From Gnetum montanum (Eukaryota > Streptophyta > Gnetopsida > Gnetales > Gnetaceae), in the NCBI GenBank assembly GCA_015680685.1, contig MNCI01006123.1:600474-629198 (forward strand): 28,725 nt of DNA. Direction: 5' to 3'. Below are positions 10,342-18,733 of this stretch, piece after piece (the first letter of the stretch is position 1; every line of letters begins with the position of its first letter). The translations under genes and the position numbers were made by a program. The notes beneath the pieces were generated by a model that was not told the DNA's origin, did not search any database, and saw nothing but the letters and a program-made list of their open reading frames with translations.

Positions 10342-11576
10342 GAGTGTCCTCGAACAGGATTTAGGTGCCTGCTGGTCTCTGGCAACACCAAGGCCCAGAT
10401 ACCTCCAAATAAACTCAGTAGTTAATGTGAGTATGTGTGTGTGCTGTTGCGGCGTGCGGTTGCGAGAAATGTAACGATTGCGTTGTGTGTAAACTACAAA
10501 TGACTTACTTTAAAGAGATTCAGCCAACTTTGCCAAGTACTGTGAGTTCTTGAAAATTTCCTATTTTGTTCAACTGCCTAGTCTACGCGGTCCTTATAAT
10601 ACCTACTTGTAACAAATAAAATTTTGCAAAAACATTTGAGCACAACTCCGCAATCTACTCCTAATTTTCCCCAGAGAAAGAGATAGTTCCACAAGAAAAC
10701 TAGAAATAGAGCAAGATTCGATGGAAATAAGCAGAAAAGAAAAGAAAGCAGATTTGTGTAGACCTCAAATATTTAAACAAGGTAAAATGACACGAGTAAA
10801 CACTTCGCAATAAAGCTATCCCAAATTCAATATCTACGAATTGTTCAAACTTCCAAGGCTCAAACAAGCAATATCTTCAAGACAATCCTATTATGCTACC
10901 AAAAATTGCTGCGTAAACTACCACGTACGAGACTCCATTTTGACTAGATAATAGATGTCAACGATTGCATTCAAACAGAACCTTTAAAAGACTTGACAAT
11001 TTCTGATTGAAATACCACGAGAATTCACTTTAAAGATAAAAAGAAGCTATTCTGGTCCCATCAAAATACCAAAGATTTTCTGAACCCTCTCGACTACTGA
11101 ATTGTTCAACGGCGTGACTACAAACAGAGGCTCTCTTACAACAATCCCAATAGCAGTTCCCACACGTTGCACAATAACGAAATTTACTACTAAAATGCTC
11201 TCAAGGCTTTTAAACACAAGCGCTTCTATGGCAAAATTTTAATAGAAATTTCTATCGGGCAACAAGAACAATAAGAGCAATCTAAAAATCCCAAAATTAC
11301 TTGCCAAGGATGATACTATCTAAACCACTAGCTAAACAATTTAAACAAAACAAAAATTGAAATGCATAACTCACAGGACCATGACAAAGAGGCTGAAATC
11401 TTTATTCTAGCAAGCCATCTTACAAGTAATCGTTCACACTTTCTTCTTTACAAAATGCTCTTCTCCCAAGACTCAAAGTGTCTCCAAGTGAGAGCCCAAG
11501 TGCTAACTAATAGCCTTCAAAATGTGATGTATGAGACCCCAAGTGTGGTGATGATATTCCCCCTCCCCTTGAAGCC

Positions 11577-11585
11577 TTTTTATAG
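11577..11585 (-). promoter_or_regulatory. TATA box of LTR-like repeat B
   Basis: The minus strand reads CTATAAAAA followed by GG. It lies at the same relative position as the motif in copy A, within the conserved phrase GAAGCCTTTTTATAGG on the plus strand. Confidence 0.5.
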
Positions 11586-11647
11586 GATTCCAATGTAGGT
11601 AGGGAAGTTACATATTTAAAAATATCTCACCTAACTTCTCTCCCAAG

Positions 11648-11719
11648 TAACTTGGCCAACCAATTAGGAGATTACTTGCCCAAAAAGTTAGGAGGTTGCT
11701 TGCCCAACAAGTTAGGTAA
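11648..11719. repeat. Three dyad repeats in repeat B
   Basis: Three units of the ACTTGCCCAACAAGTTAGG type. The first is mutated (ACTTGGCCAACCAATTAGG), and the third keeps the full CTTGCCCAACAAG inverted repeat. Copy A has two units, so unit number changed after the copies separated. Confidence 0.7.
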
Positions 11720-11905
11720 GTTACAAAAATTTTGGGTGGTTGTAACCATCAAGGAGATAAAAAAGCTACAACTAACAAGTGTCCTTTGTAGTGGTTACAA
11801 ACATCATAGGATTAAGGCTAGGAAGTTTCAACTTTCACATAAAGTTACAATTATATAAATAAAAGCTATGTCCATAAATCCCCCTTTTTATAAAATAGCT
11901 ATACA

Positions 11906-12600
11906 TGTAACTTTATATATGTATATTTAGAAACAAAATAGAATTTGATCATCTATCTCCCTCAGCGATGCAGCGGTGGCCATTTTCGATCAGAATCTGC
12001 AACCAGAAATCCACAAGCAAAAATAAAAACCCACAAAAATAACAGACAACCAACAACAACTCTTTCTCTCTATCTCTCTCTCAAGCTTTGGTTTTTCAAG
12101 AGAGAATTTCTCTGCTCTACTCCTGACTCTGGCCTCCTGCTCTGCTCTTGCGTGGTGGCATGGCGGATGTGGAAACCAATTGTGCGCCCACTGCTGATCT
12201 TCCTTGTCCTGACCGCCATGACCGCGTGTTGTGTTGGTGTCGTTGCTCTGCATTTTCCACGTCCTCTGCCCTCTGTTCTTCACTCGTGCGCAGGAGCTTT
12301 CGCTGGTGCTGCTCTGCTGCACTTTCCTTTCATACAATCGGTGCTGTTGTCACCATCGCCGTCACTGCAAAGTCCCGCTCATTCTCAGACTGCGGCTCGG
12401 GACTCTGTCTCCGCCTTGTTTGCCGCACATGTGGTGGTGCGACTGTGATTCCTGTGAAAGCAGGCGAACTCTGTGATGGGTTTTTTGGGTCGTTTCTTCT
12501 TCTTTGTCCCCCTCTTCTTCTGTGGTGGTGCTTTAATGCCGGATGATAACTACCGTGGTCATTGTTGCTGCTAAATTAGCCCTGCCGAGAGCCCTAATGG
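11906..12600 (+). other. GC-richer island with promoter- and leader-like sequence
   Basis: This block is markedly richer in G and C than its surroundings. On the plus strand a TATATAT (11914-11920) is followed by an A/C-rich and then CT-rich leader (CT run at 12060-12082) and by good ATG contexts at 12160 and 12167. That is the order expected of a plant promoter and 5' untranslated leader. No protein family is recognised. It lies between LTR-like repeat B and the 3' end of the PP2C block and may be gene-derived DNA. Confidence 0.35.
12167..12448 (+). CDS. Hypothetical small protein with hydrophobic N-terminus
   Basis: A 93-residue reading starts MWKPIVRPLLIFLVLTAMTA. A short basic start and a hydrophobic run of about 20 residues look like a signal peptide or membrane anchor. 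The remainder is Ala-, Ser- and Pro-rich with no known domain. I chose this ATG because the same frame extends upstream without stop to 11945 only through sequence that looks like untranslated leader. An overlapping frame (12160-12546, start MADVETNCAPTADLPCPDRH, Cys-rich, 128 residues) has an equally good ATG context. At most one of them is likely to be real, and both may be chance frames in GC-rich DNA or a first exon cut off by decay. No function is proposed. Confidence 0.2.
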   Translation: MWKPIVRPLLIFLVLTAMTACCVGVVALHFPRPLPSVLHSCAGAFAGAALLHFPFIQSVLLSPSPSLQSPAHSQTAARDSVSALFAAHVVVRL

Positions 12601-12673
12601 CGGAAAAACAGATCCTGAGTATGGAATTTTGGTAATTGTAGAGACAATAACCTCTTCATGTTCAAGCATTTCT

Positions 12674-13087
12674 TCACGCAGTTTCATCCACCCTCAGCTC
12701 TGAGGAATATATGTCCACAGGAACAGAAATGCAATTCAAACCGCGGTTATTCTTCCCAGATAATTTTGAATGATGGTCAAAGTAAATCATAATTAATGTA
12801 ATGTCATCATGGAAATGGCATTGAATGCCTTTCTCGATCTTTCTAAGGTCTGAATATCTCATTTCCCACTTCCTTGCTGCACGTTCGAGAGAAGCTCTAA
12901 CCAACCTTTTTGCGATACCCATTTGTGGATTATTGTGCACAATGTCAACTGCCTGATCATCTGAAGGTCGCTCCCATAAGCCATCCGATGCAAATATAAG
13001 AAATTTGTCCTGAGGTCTAAGCTCCCTCACATGTATAGATGGTTCCAGTGATTCCGAGAAAACTAGGTTCCTCCTATCGGTGTCCCC
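12674..13087 (-). CDS. C-terminal block of a clade-D protein phosphatase 2C
   Basis: The minus strand is open for 137 residues and reads like the C-terminal part of plant PP2C clade D enzymes, metal-dependent Ser/Thr phosphatases. Residues 15-18 are EPSI, 24-39 cover RPQDKFLIFASDGLWE with the metal-binding Asp of the SDG motif, 56-60 give AKRLV, and 91-97 HFHDDIT with the second conserved Asp pair. It ends at TGA (12674-12676). No internal stop or frameshift is seen, and GLWERPSDDQ replaces the more usual GLWEHLSNQE. The open frame begins after a TGA at 13088-13090, and the first seven residues fit the family poorly, so a splice acceptor may lie near 13085. The N-terminal catalytic half is not found in the 15.6 kb to the right. 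It is either a last exon with very long introns or a preserved gene fragment. Confidence 0.7.
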   Translation of the reverse strand, partial: GDTDRRNLVFSESLEPSIHVRELRPQDKFLIFASDGLWERPSDDQAVDIVHNNPQMGIAKRLVRASLERAARKWEMRYSDLRKIEKGIQCHFHDDITLIMIYFDHHSKLSGKNNRGLNCISVPVDIYSSELRVDETA

Positions 13088-13199
13088 TCAGTGCCACGGC
13101 CCTTAATTTCCTTGATTTTGCATGCTTTTGTGCTCTAGTTTATTTTATAACATACTCCCATGGATAGGCCTTTTTTTTAAATGATAATTTAAGGTTTTG

Positions 13200-13518
13200 T
13201 TTTTGTCCGAATGCCAACAAGGAATGAAATCCCATGGAATGGTAAGATTTTTTCATATGGGCAACATGGTCCTTGGAAGGAGGCTCTACAACCTTTGTGG
13301 ATTGGTTGGTTCAAGGATGCAAGTTGGACAAGGCCTCTAAGATTTTGGGACATTCAACCATGCCTTTGTGGATGTGAACCAATTAGCAAAAGCTTGTCTT
13401 AATCAACATGGTAGACTTCAAGGTGAAGAAACAAAATCTCAACAATCTCTTTTAAATTTTTCAAAAAATCACCATAACCTTATAAAGCCTGTTCCATTGA
13501 ATGGCCAAAATGTGCCAA
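13200..13518 (+). pseudogene. PPR-protein fragment, copy 2 (broken)
   Basis: From 13211 it reads MPTRNEIPWNGKIFSYGQHG and then KEAL, a pentatricopeptide-repeat linker and helix. The frame then slips at CTACAACCTTTG: the PPR-like continuation (VDWLVQGCKLDKASKI) is one frame over, and NQLAKACLNQHGRLQG follows in a third frame. Copy 1 at 876-1194 has the same slips, so the damage predates the duplication. Copy 2 lacks the stop codon that copy 1 has in PWK-stop-AL. Faint PPR-like sequence upstream (about 13140-13199) suggests the source carried more of the repeat. It lies 113 bases from the start of the PP2C open frame but on the other strand, so the two are not one gene. Confidence 0.6.
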
Positions 13519-14760
13519 TAGTATCCTGTAAGCACAACTCTAAGAGGATAAGAAAATAAGTTAAAGAATACATGTGTTTACAAAAGGTTACATGAGGTAA
13601 CAAGCAAATATAGGCCATCATAGGTTACAATTAGCAAGACATGGGAGCCCTATTTCTTGCTTTATAGATTCAAACTAAGTTTTTAATATTTTGAGATGCT
13701 AGAAAAAGATAGGATGTCATGTAGGCTCATTTGTTTTAGGTCATGATAGTTGTCAATGTTAATCTTTTGCCCAAACCTATGAACAAAGAAAAAAAAACTA
13801 AAAGCAAACATGTCAATGTTACATGTAATTAAGACCATGTGATGACTTTAATGTTTCTTTTCAAGAGTTTGATGACGTCTTGAGCAAACTAAGGTTCAAA
13901 AAGAAACTTGGTTTTAGATTTTTCTCCTCACCATTGTGGATTGAAATGAGAAATTTGACCAAGAAATCCAATGTGATATTTTTGGCCTCAAGGTCAACAA
14001 TAGTCAGGCCATTCTAAGATATCAAATGTATATAGTAAAAAAGCTTATAGGATTTAGGTTTAGGCATTCAAGGTTGTTTGATTGATTGACATCATGAACA
14101 TGGTCTACTTTGGTTCAAAGATTAGGTGAATCACTTCCTCATCTTTCTAGTTTAATCCTGCATCTCAACATAAGCACATCGAGTGACATCTACATGATAT
14201 AATTGTTAAACAATGTTAAAATAATGCAAAGTACTATAATAATGAATTAAGATAAGGTAAAAAAAGGTCAAACTCAAGTAAAATAAGGCAAAATTGTTGG
14301 CATTTTGATATGTCAAAACCTTAGAAAATGAAGAATGTGGAAAATGTGCTTGTGGTCTTACTAGACTTGGGAGAGAAAAAATCATGATGACAAAAAGATG
14401 ACAAGATCAGGATAAAAGATTATTAGTGTAAAGACAAGGACTTTATGAGATTGAAATAAAAGCTTAGATGAAGAAATCATGATCAAGATAGCAACGTAGA
14501 AAATGTTAAGAGAAGATGTAGATAAGAGCTTAGTGGTGTAAAAACAAAAACTCCATCAATTTGACATAAGAGCTTCATAGTATCAAAATGAGAGTTGTGT
14601 TGAGATGACAACAAGTCTCAACCAAGATTGAATATTTCAAGGATGCATGAAGCCTATAATCCAAATGAAGATTTTTGATATCTACTTGGATGTCCTTGAA
14701 GATCAACAAATGTCCCAGAGGTGAAGAATCAATTTTAGGCCAAACATTCTTAAAAAGTAG
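13519..14760. other. AT-rich non-coding DNA
   Basis: No coding signal is recognised on either strand. Short direct repeats of GGTCAAA/GGTAAAA type near 14230-14300 resemble the degenerate repeat at 15725-16205. Confidence 0.5.
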
Positions 14761-14762
14761 TA

Positions 14763-14893
14763 GACATCCTAATTTCTGCTAAGATATCCTAGTTGGGATG
14801 TCCCAAGTGAGATGTCCCAATTTTCAGTCGGACATCCCACCTACATGTTACTAGTTTTCAATGAGACATCCCAAGCTCAAATAGGATGTCCCA
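14763..14893. repeat. Clustered GGGATGTCCC / GGGACATCCC motifs
   Basis: Within about 130 bases the motif GGGATGTCCC (14795-14804) or close forms occur at about 14809-14818 and 14883-14892, and its reverse complement type (GGACATCCC, GAGACATCCC) at 14830-14838 and 14863-14872. A weaker ACATCC lies near 14764. The units can pair into hairpins. Confidence 0.7.
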
Positions 14894-14914
14894 ACTAGCT
14901 ATCTCCTAGACATT

Positions 14915-15257
14915 ACATAAATTTTGAGGAGTATTTGGAAAGTAAAAAGCTATAACATAGAGTGAAATTCTTTGAAAAAGTACAAGCATTTTTCATTAGA
15001 ATATTTATTGTCTACATAAAGTGATTATTATGTTTCTTTAATTCTTTATCCTTTGTATTTTGCATTTTTATTGAGAGCTTTGCCATTTCCTAGCTGTTGC
15101 ATGAATTTTGAGTATTTGGAAAGTAAAAAGGTATAAAATAGAGAGAAATTATTGGGAAAAGTAAAAATACTATTCATGGGAATATTCAATGTCTACATCA
15201 AGTGATTATTATGTTTCTTCAATTATTTGTCCTTTGTATTTTTTATTAAGTGCTTCA
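14915..15257. repeat. Direct duplication of about 160 bp
   Basis: 14915-15077 and 15098-15257 share ATTTTGAG...TATTTGGAAAGTAAAAA, then GTCTACAT-AAGTGATTATTATG, then CCTTTGTATTTT. The offset is about 181-184 bases with small indels. Non-coding. Confidence 0.75.
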
Positions 15258-15309
15258 TTGCAAGGAATTTGTAAAGTTAGTTACACTCTCTCCTTAATTC
15301 TTTTTCTCT

Positions 15310-15560
15310 CTTTGTAGCCCTATGGGGTTGATGTGCTTCTTGTGAGAAGAAATCTTGTGAGCTTGTTTGGACCTTATGGGTTGAGTATGTTTCATGTGAG
15401 AAAACACTCCATGTGGAGCTCACTTCTTTATAAAGGTTGTTGGATCCTCTAAACCACATTTTAAGTTTTTTGGAAGCTTGTAGGGTTGAGTGTGTTTCCA
15501 TTGAGAAAACACTCTAATTGGAGCTCAAACACTGTAAAGGTTGGGGTACCCTTTAAAATA
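15310..15560. repeat. Imperfect direct repeats around GGGTTGAGT
   Basis: Units containing GGGTTGA(G)TRTGTTTC...GTGAGAAAACACTC...GGAGCTCA start near 15325 (short form), 15378 and 15483. The last two are 105 bases apart and extend through TAAAGGTTG. The open frames on both strands here are products of the repeat. Confidence 0.65.
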
Positions 15561-15724
15561 CCTTTTTCAAGGAAAAAAATTCAAAGTTGTGCAAGGATTC
15601 TATTTTCCAAGTGTGGATGTACCCAAGTTGGGGAACCACACAAATTTGAGTGCTATTTTTGGTATCTTCATGATTTAAGTAGAGGGACTTATTCAACCCA
15701 ATTTCTAAGTTATCAATCCTCAAA

Positions 15725-16205
15725 ATAAGGTAAAAATAGGTAAAACAAGGTAAGATAAGATGAAAAAAGATAAAACAATGGCCAAATGATGCCGAAATAA
15801 AGTAAATTAATGTAAAATAAGATCACATAAGACCTAGATAATGCCAAATGACGTCAATTATGTAAAAATGGATTAAATGAGGTCTCAGTGGTACCAAATG
15901 ATGTCAAAATGCTATCAAATGATATCAATTGATATCAAGAAATGTCAAATGATACCAAATGATGTGGAAATGATGCTAAGCATGGTCAAATTATGGAGAG
16001 ATGGTTGAATGATGTCAAATGATATCAAATGTAGCCAAAAAAATGTAAAATAAAGTTAATAAAGGTAAAATGATGTCAAATGGCATTAAATGATGTCAAA
16101 ACGAGGCTAAAAAAGGTTAAATGGTGTCAAAATGGTGTCAAATGACATCAAATGATGCCAAAATAAGGTCAAATAGGGTCAAATGATCTTAAATGGGATA
16201 AAAAA
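15725..16205. repeat. Degenerate TCAAATGATG simple repeat
   Basis: Dozens of variants of AAATGATGTCAAATGATATC, with an entry zone of AAGGTAAAA(T/A) units. The period is about 10-11 bases but irregular. It looks like an old minisatellite. There is no coding potential. Confidence 0.7.
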
Positions 16206-16339
16206 TGATGCTTAATTATATTACTTAATTTTTTGGTTATTTTTTAGTCAAAATAAGCAAAAATATAGTGAAAACAAGCAAATTTTAGTAAAAATAGGCT
16301 ATAAAATGTTAAAATAATGGGGTGTTTTGGTCCAACCAA

Positions 16340-17480
16340 TTAGAAAAGCCAAAAACACCTATCTCTAGCATGTAGGGGCTATTTCTGTAGGATATGGGCA
16401 CCATGTGACATGTCCATAGCATGTGGGACTTAATCTCCCAACATGTGTGCAGTCCAAGATGGCTTCCCAACGTGTGAAACCTGATTTCCTAGTGTGTGAA
16501 CATTCTAGAGTTGATTCCTAGCATGTGGGATTGAATTTAGCAGCTTGTGGGGATTTTTAATTGGTTTTTCTGGACTTTCCAAGCTTGCATGACAATGTAT
16601 AGGCCATGTGGGAGAGATATAGGGATTTTTTGATTACTTTGAGGGTTGTATGATCAAATTTGACTAAGTAAATTAGGTATTGGTGTTCCACACACTACCT
16701 CACATGCTAGAACAACATGTGGGACTCAGGTTCCAAGTGTGTGGACAATCTAGAATGGATTCACAACATATGGGACTTAAACCCTTAGCATGTTGGCACT
16801 TCTAGATAGATTTTTTTCTTCTAGAAATTCTATTTATTTTTTCTAGGATTGGTGGAACCCTCCTAATAGCATGTGAGGCTATATGGGTAGTGTATCATCC
16901 ATGTTAACTAAGAAAACGTTTTATTTTTCTCCCACATGTTGCTCCACATGCTAGCACAACATGTGGAACTCATGTGAGTAGCATATGGGCTAAGAACCTA
17001 AGTTTGATAGCATATGACATCTCATTCCTTGGTTAATTTCTCTTGCCCAACATATGGAACTTTTGGTAGTTTGGACCTAGGGTTTTGGGGCCCACTTGTT
17101 AGTCAATTTAGCTAGATTGATAGTGTGTGTAGCCTCAAAGGTCAATTTCATGTCTAAATTCAATGTATTTGGTTAGTTTTCTAATAAATTTTCTTACCCA
17201 TAATGGATGGGATTTTTGGTGATTTTTTCAAGGTCTTTGAGGGCCCATTAGGTAGAGTATAGGCAATTTTGGGCTAGATAATTACTAGTTTTTTCTTCAC
17301 ACATTGTCAAACATGTGAAACTCATGTTGATGGACTATAATAATGACTTACCTACACTTCATACACTGCCCCCAACATTGGCATAATGTGTGGAACTAGG
17401 TGAGGTACCATATAAAGTAATAACCCAATTTCCATAGTGTGTAGAGATTTTTTGTATAGTGTGTGGGCTCCTAGGAAGGA
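16340..17480. repeat. Degenerate repeat rich in AGCATGTGGGACT
   Basis: Phrases such as AGCATGTGGGACT, AACATGTGGGACT, CGTGTGAAACC and AACATATGGGACTT recur at irregular spacing, separated by sequence such as TTCTAGA. They resemble the minisatellite units at 27308-27632. No reading frame survives. Confidence 0.5.
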
Positions 17481-17807
17481 GTTTTTCCCTTAAAATATAG
17501 TGTATAAGCTAATCTCCTTTCCAATTTTCCATGTATACTGTGTAGGGGCTAGATTTATGCTCATAAATCTAAACACTCAACATTTTCTAGTAATTGTAGC
17601 TCTTACCCCTCTTTTGTGCTTAGCTTGTTGTAACAAATTTGAGAATTTGAGTCCTTCTTCTATAGTATTTAAGGCAAAACTAATGAATGTTGGCCATCAT
17701 TGTGAAGAAGACTGGCTCGGCTAGTCAAAACCTAGGATTAGAAGAGGCAGAGAAGATTGTATGGATCATGTCTACACTTCCTGATCCATCCACAAGTAAA
17801 GGATCTT
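17481..17807. other. Left flank of the inserted retrotransposon
   Basis: Nothing recognised. The last five bases, ATCTT at 17803-17807, are the left target-site duplication. A plus frame from 17687 runs into the LTR. If the element and one duplication are removed, this frame stays open for some distance into the right flank, but it matches no family I know. Confidence 0.5.
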
Positions 17808-18430
17808 TGATGAGTGGCCAGGTACCCCTACACTCAACCATACGAATACGAGCGTTACATGCGCGATCCGGTTGAACTCCACAAACTAAGTGCTTACACG
17901 CCTTATGGAACACTTAAGGTTAATTGATCGTTGTCCTCCCAAACTCACTTGTATTTTTCATGGTTGTATGGTTAAGTTAGTTTAAGGTATGTGATTTTTA
18001 TATCTTTCCTATTTTATTGCCTATGCTAATGAGGGAAAGGGTGAAGAGACTAAGTAGCTAACTTTAACTAACTAAGCCTTAATTACCCTAGCATCAGTAT
18101 TCGTTCCCACTTGTCATTTCACACCATGAACTAATGCAACGCTACTGGGATTACCAAATGCTATTCATTACTAGGATTACCAAGCGTAACGCACGTGCTC
18201 GAAGCAGTCGTACTGAATGCACTTAACTATGAGAGTTGAGGGTTTAGAGAGATTAAGTCCTTAAGAAAGCATTTAAACCATTAATAATAATTAAAGTCCT
18301 ATTTAGCTTAGTCCATATACTACAAGGTTTATCCAAAATTTTGTCTTTATTGCTGTACAAAATTGTGTGCTCAAGTATAGAATTGCTCGAATAAAGATCT
18401 GTTCACTTTGGGACTCCTACTGCTGCCTCT

Positions 18431-18439
18431 TATTTATAG
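18431..18439 (-). promoter_or_regulatory. TATA box in the left LTR
   Basis: The minus strand reads CTATAAATA followed by AGAGG. The right LTR, which would drive transcription, has the degraded form CTATTAATAA at about 24441-24450, so its promoter may be weakened. Confidence 0.5.
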
Positions 18440-18456
18440 AAATGGTGGCAGATTGT

Positions 18457-18476
18457 GATATCGCGTACGCGATATC
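18457..18476. repeat. Perfect 20-bp palindrome in U3
   Basis: GATATCGCGT joined to ACGCGATATC, its own reverse complement, with four CpG sites. It lies just upstream of the TATA motif in the direction of transcription. The right LTR carries only dispersed versions (TGCGATATCGCG near 24502-24513). Confidence 0.85.
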
Positions 18477-18507
18477 GCAGGGAAAGACACAATATCACAT
18501 CCCATCA

Positions 18508-18546
18508 TACCCCCATGACTAAATAAAAACTTGTCCTCAAGTTCCT
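18508..18546 (-). promoter_or_regulatory. Probable polypurine tract and pol-tail remnant
   Basis: The minus strand next to the 3' LTR reads CATGGGGGTA, a short G run at the place where a polypurine tract is expected. Before it the strand reads CTTGAGGACAAGTTT (LEDKF). A Leu-Glu-Asp-Lys phrase followed by Gly-rich codons is common at the very end of plant gypsy pol frames. It may be the last trace of a deleted pol. A second copy of CCCCCATGACTAA (plus strand) lies at about 19063-19075. Confidence 0.4.
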
Positions 18547-18708
18547 TACAAAATATTGGGAAGGTATGGGATTATTGACTTGAATGGAACTAATGGTGAA
18601 TGGGATGACATGTGAACGGATCATCATTACAAAACATGACAAAACTAGTGTTCATAACAACAAGAGTGAACACTTTGTACATTTGACATCCAGCCTTATT
18701 TGGTAGCT

Positions 18709-18733
18709 GAGAAAGAGAGAGAGAGAGAGAAAG
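18709..18733. repeat. GA microsatellite
   Basis: A run of (GA)n with two interruptions (GAGAAAGAGAGA type) inside the element's filler region. Confidence 0.85.

Larger units (their letters stand above)
10310..11905 (-). mobile_element. LTR-like long direct repeat, copy B
   Basis: Partner of the repeat at 6296-7888, in the same orientation and of almost equal length. It starts TGTTGGCGACCGTTTGGG. CpG sites at the left end (GACCGCCAACG, GTGCGGTTGCGAG) are better kept here than in copy A, where several read CA or TG, so copy B has lost fewer CpGs or is younger. The minus strand has a TATA box (11577-11585) and three palindromic U3 units (11648-11719). I see no matching 5-bp duplication (GTATC before, TGTAA after), so the right end is provisional. 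No internal coding sequence is recognised. Confidence 0.6.
17808..18507 (-). mobile_element. 3' LTR (left LTR) of the gag-protease element
   Basis: 700 bp, ends TGATG...CATCA. It aligns along its whole length with 23730-24521, apart from a loss of about 90 bases after GACTCCTACTGC near 18423. The minus strand has a TATA motif (18431-18439) and a perfect CpG-rich palindrome in U3 (18457-18476). It contains no gene. Confidence 0.9.

Noticed and set aside
10256-11598. Small plus-strand ORFs inside LTR-like repeat B
   Set aside because: The aligned positions in copy A are interrupted, and LTRs of this kind do not usually encode proteins.
6296-11905. One retrotransposon with A and B as its two LTRs
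   Set aside because: The bases outside (CAATG at left, TGTAA at right) do not match, no primer site or gag/pol is seen between, and the right ends are only weakly similar. Two independent solo LTRs are as likely, so I annotated them separately.
12674-13518. A single gene joining the PP2C block and the PPR block
   Set aside because: They lie on opposite strands, and the PPR block is frameshifted in the same way as its copy 12 kb away.
15277-15728. Open frames of 74 and 80 residues on opposite strands
   Set aside because: Both lie over imperfect direct repeats with the GGGTTGAGT motif and mirror each other. No domain is recognised.
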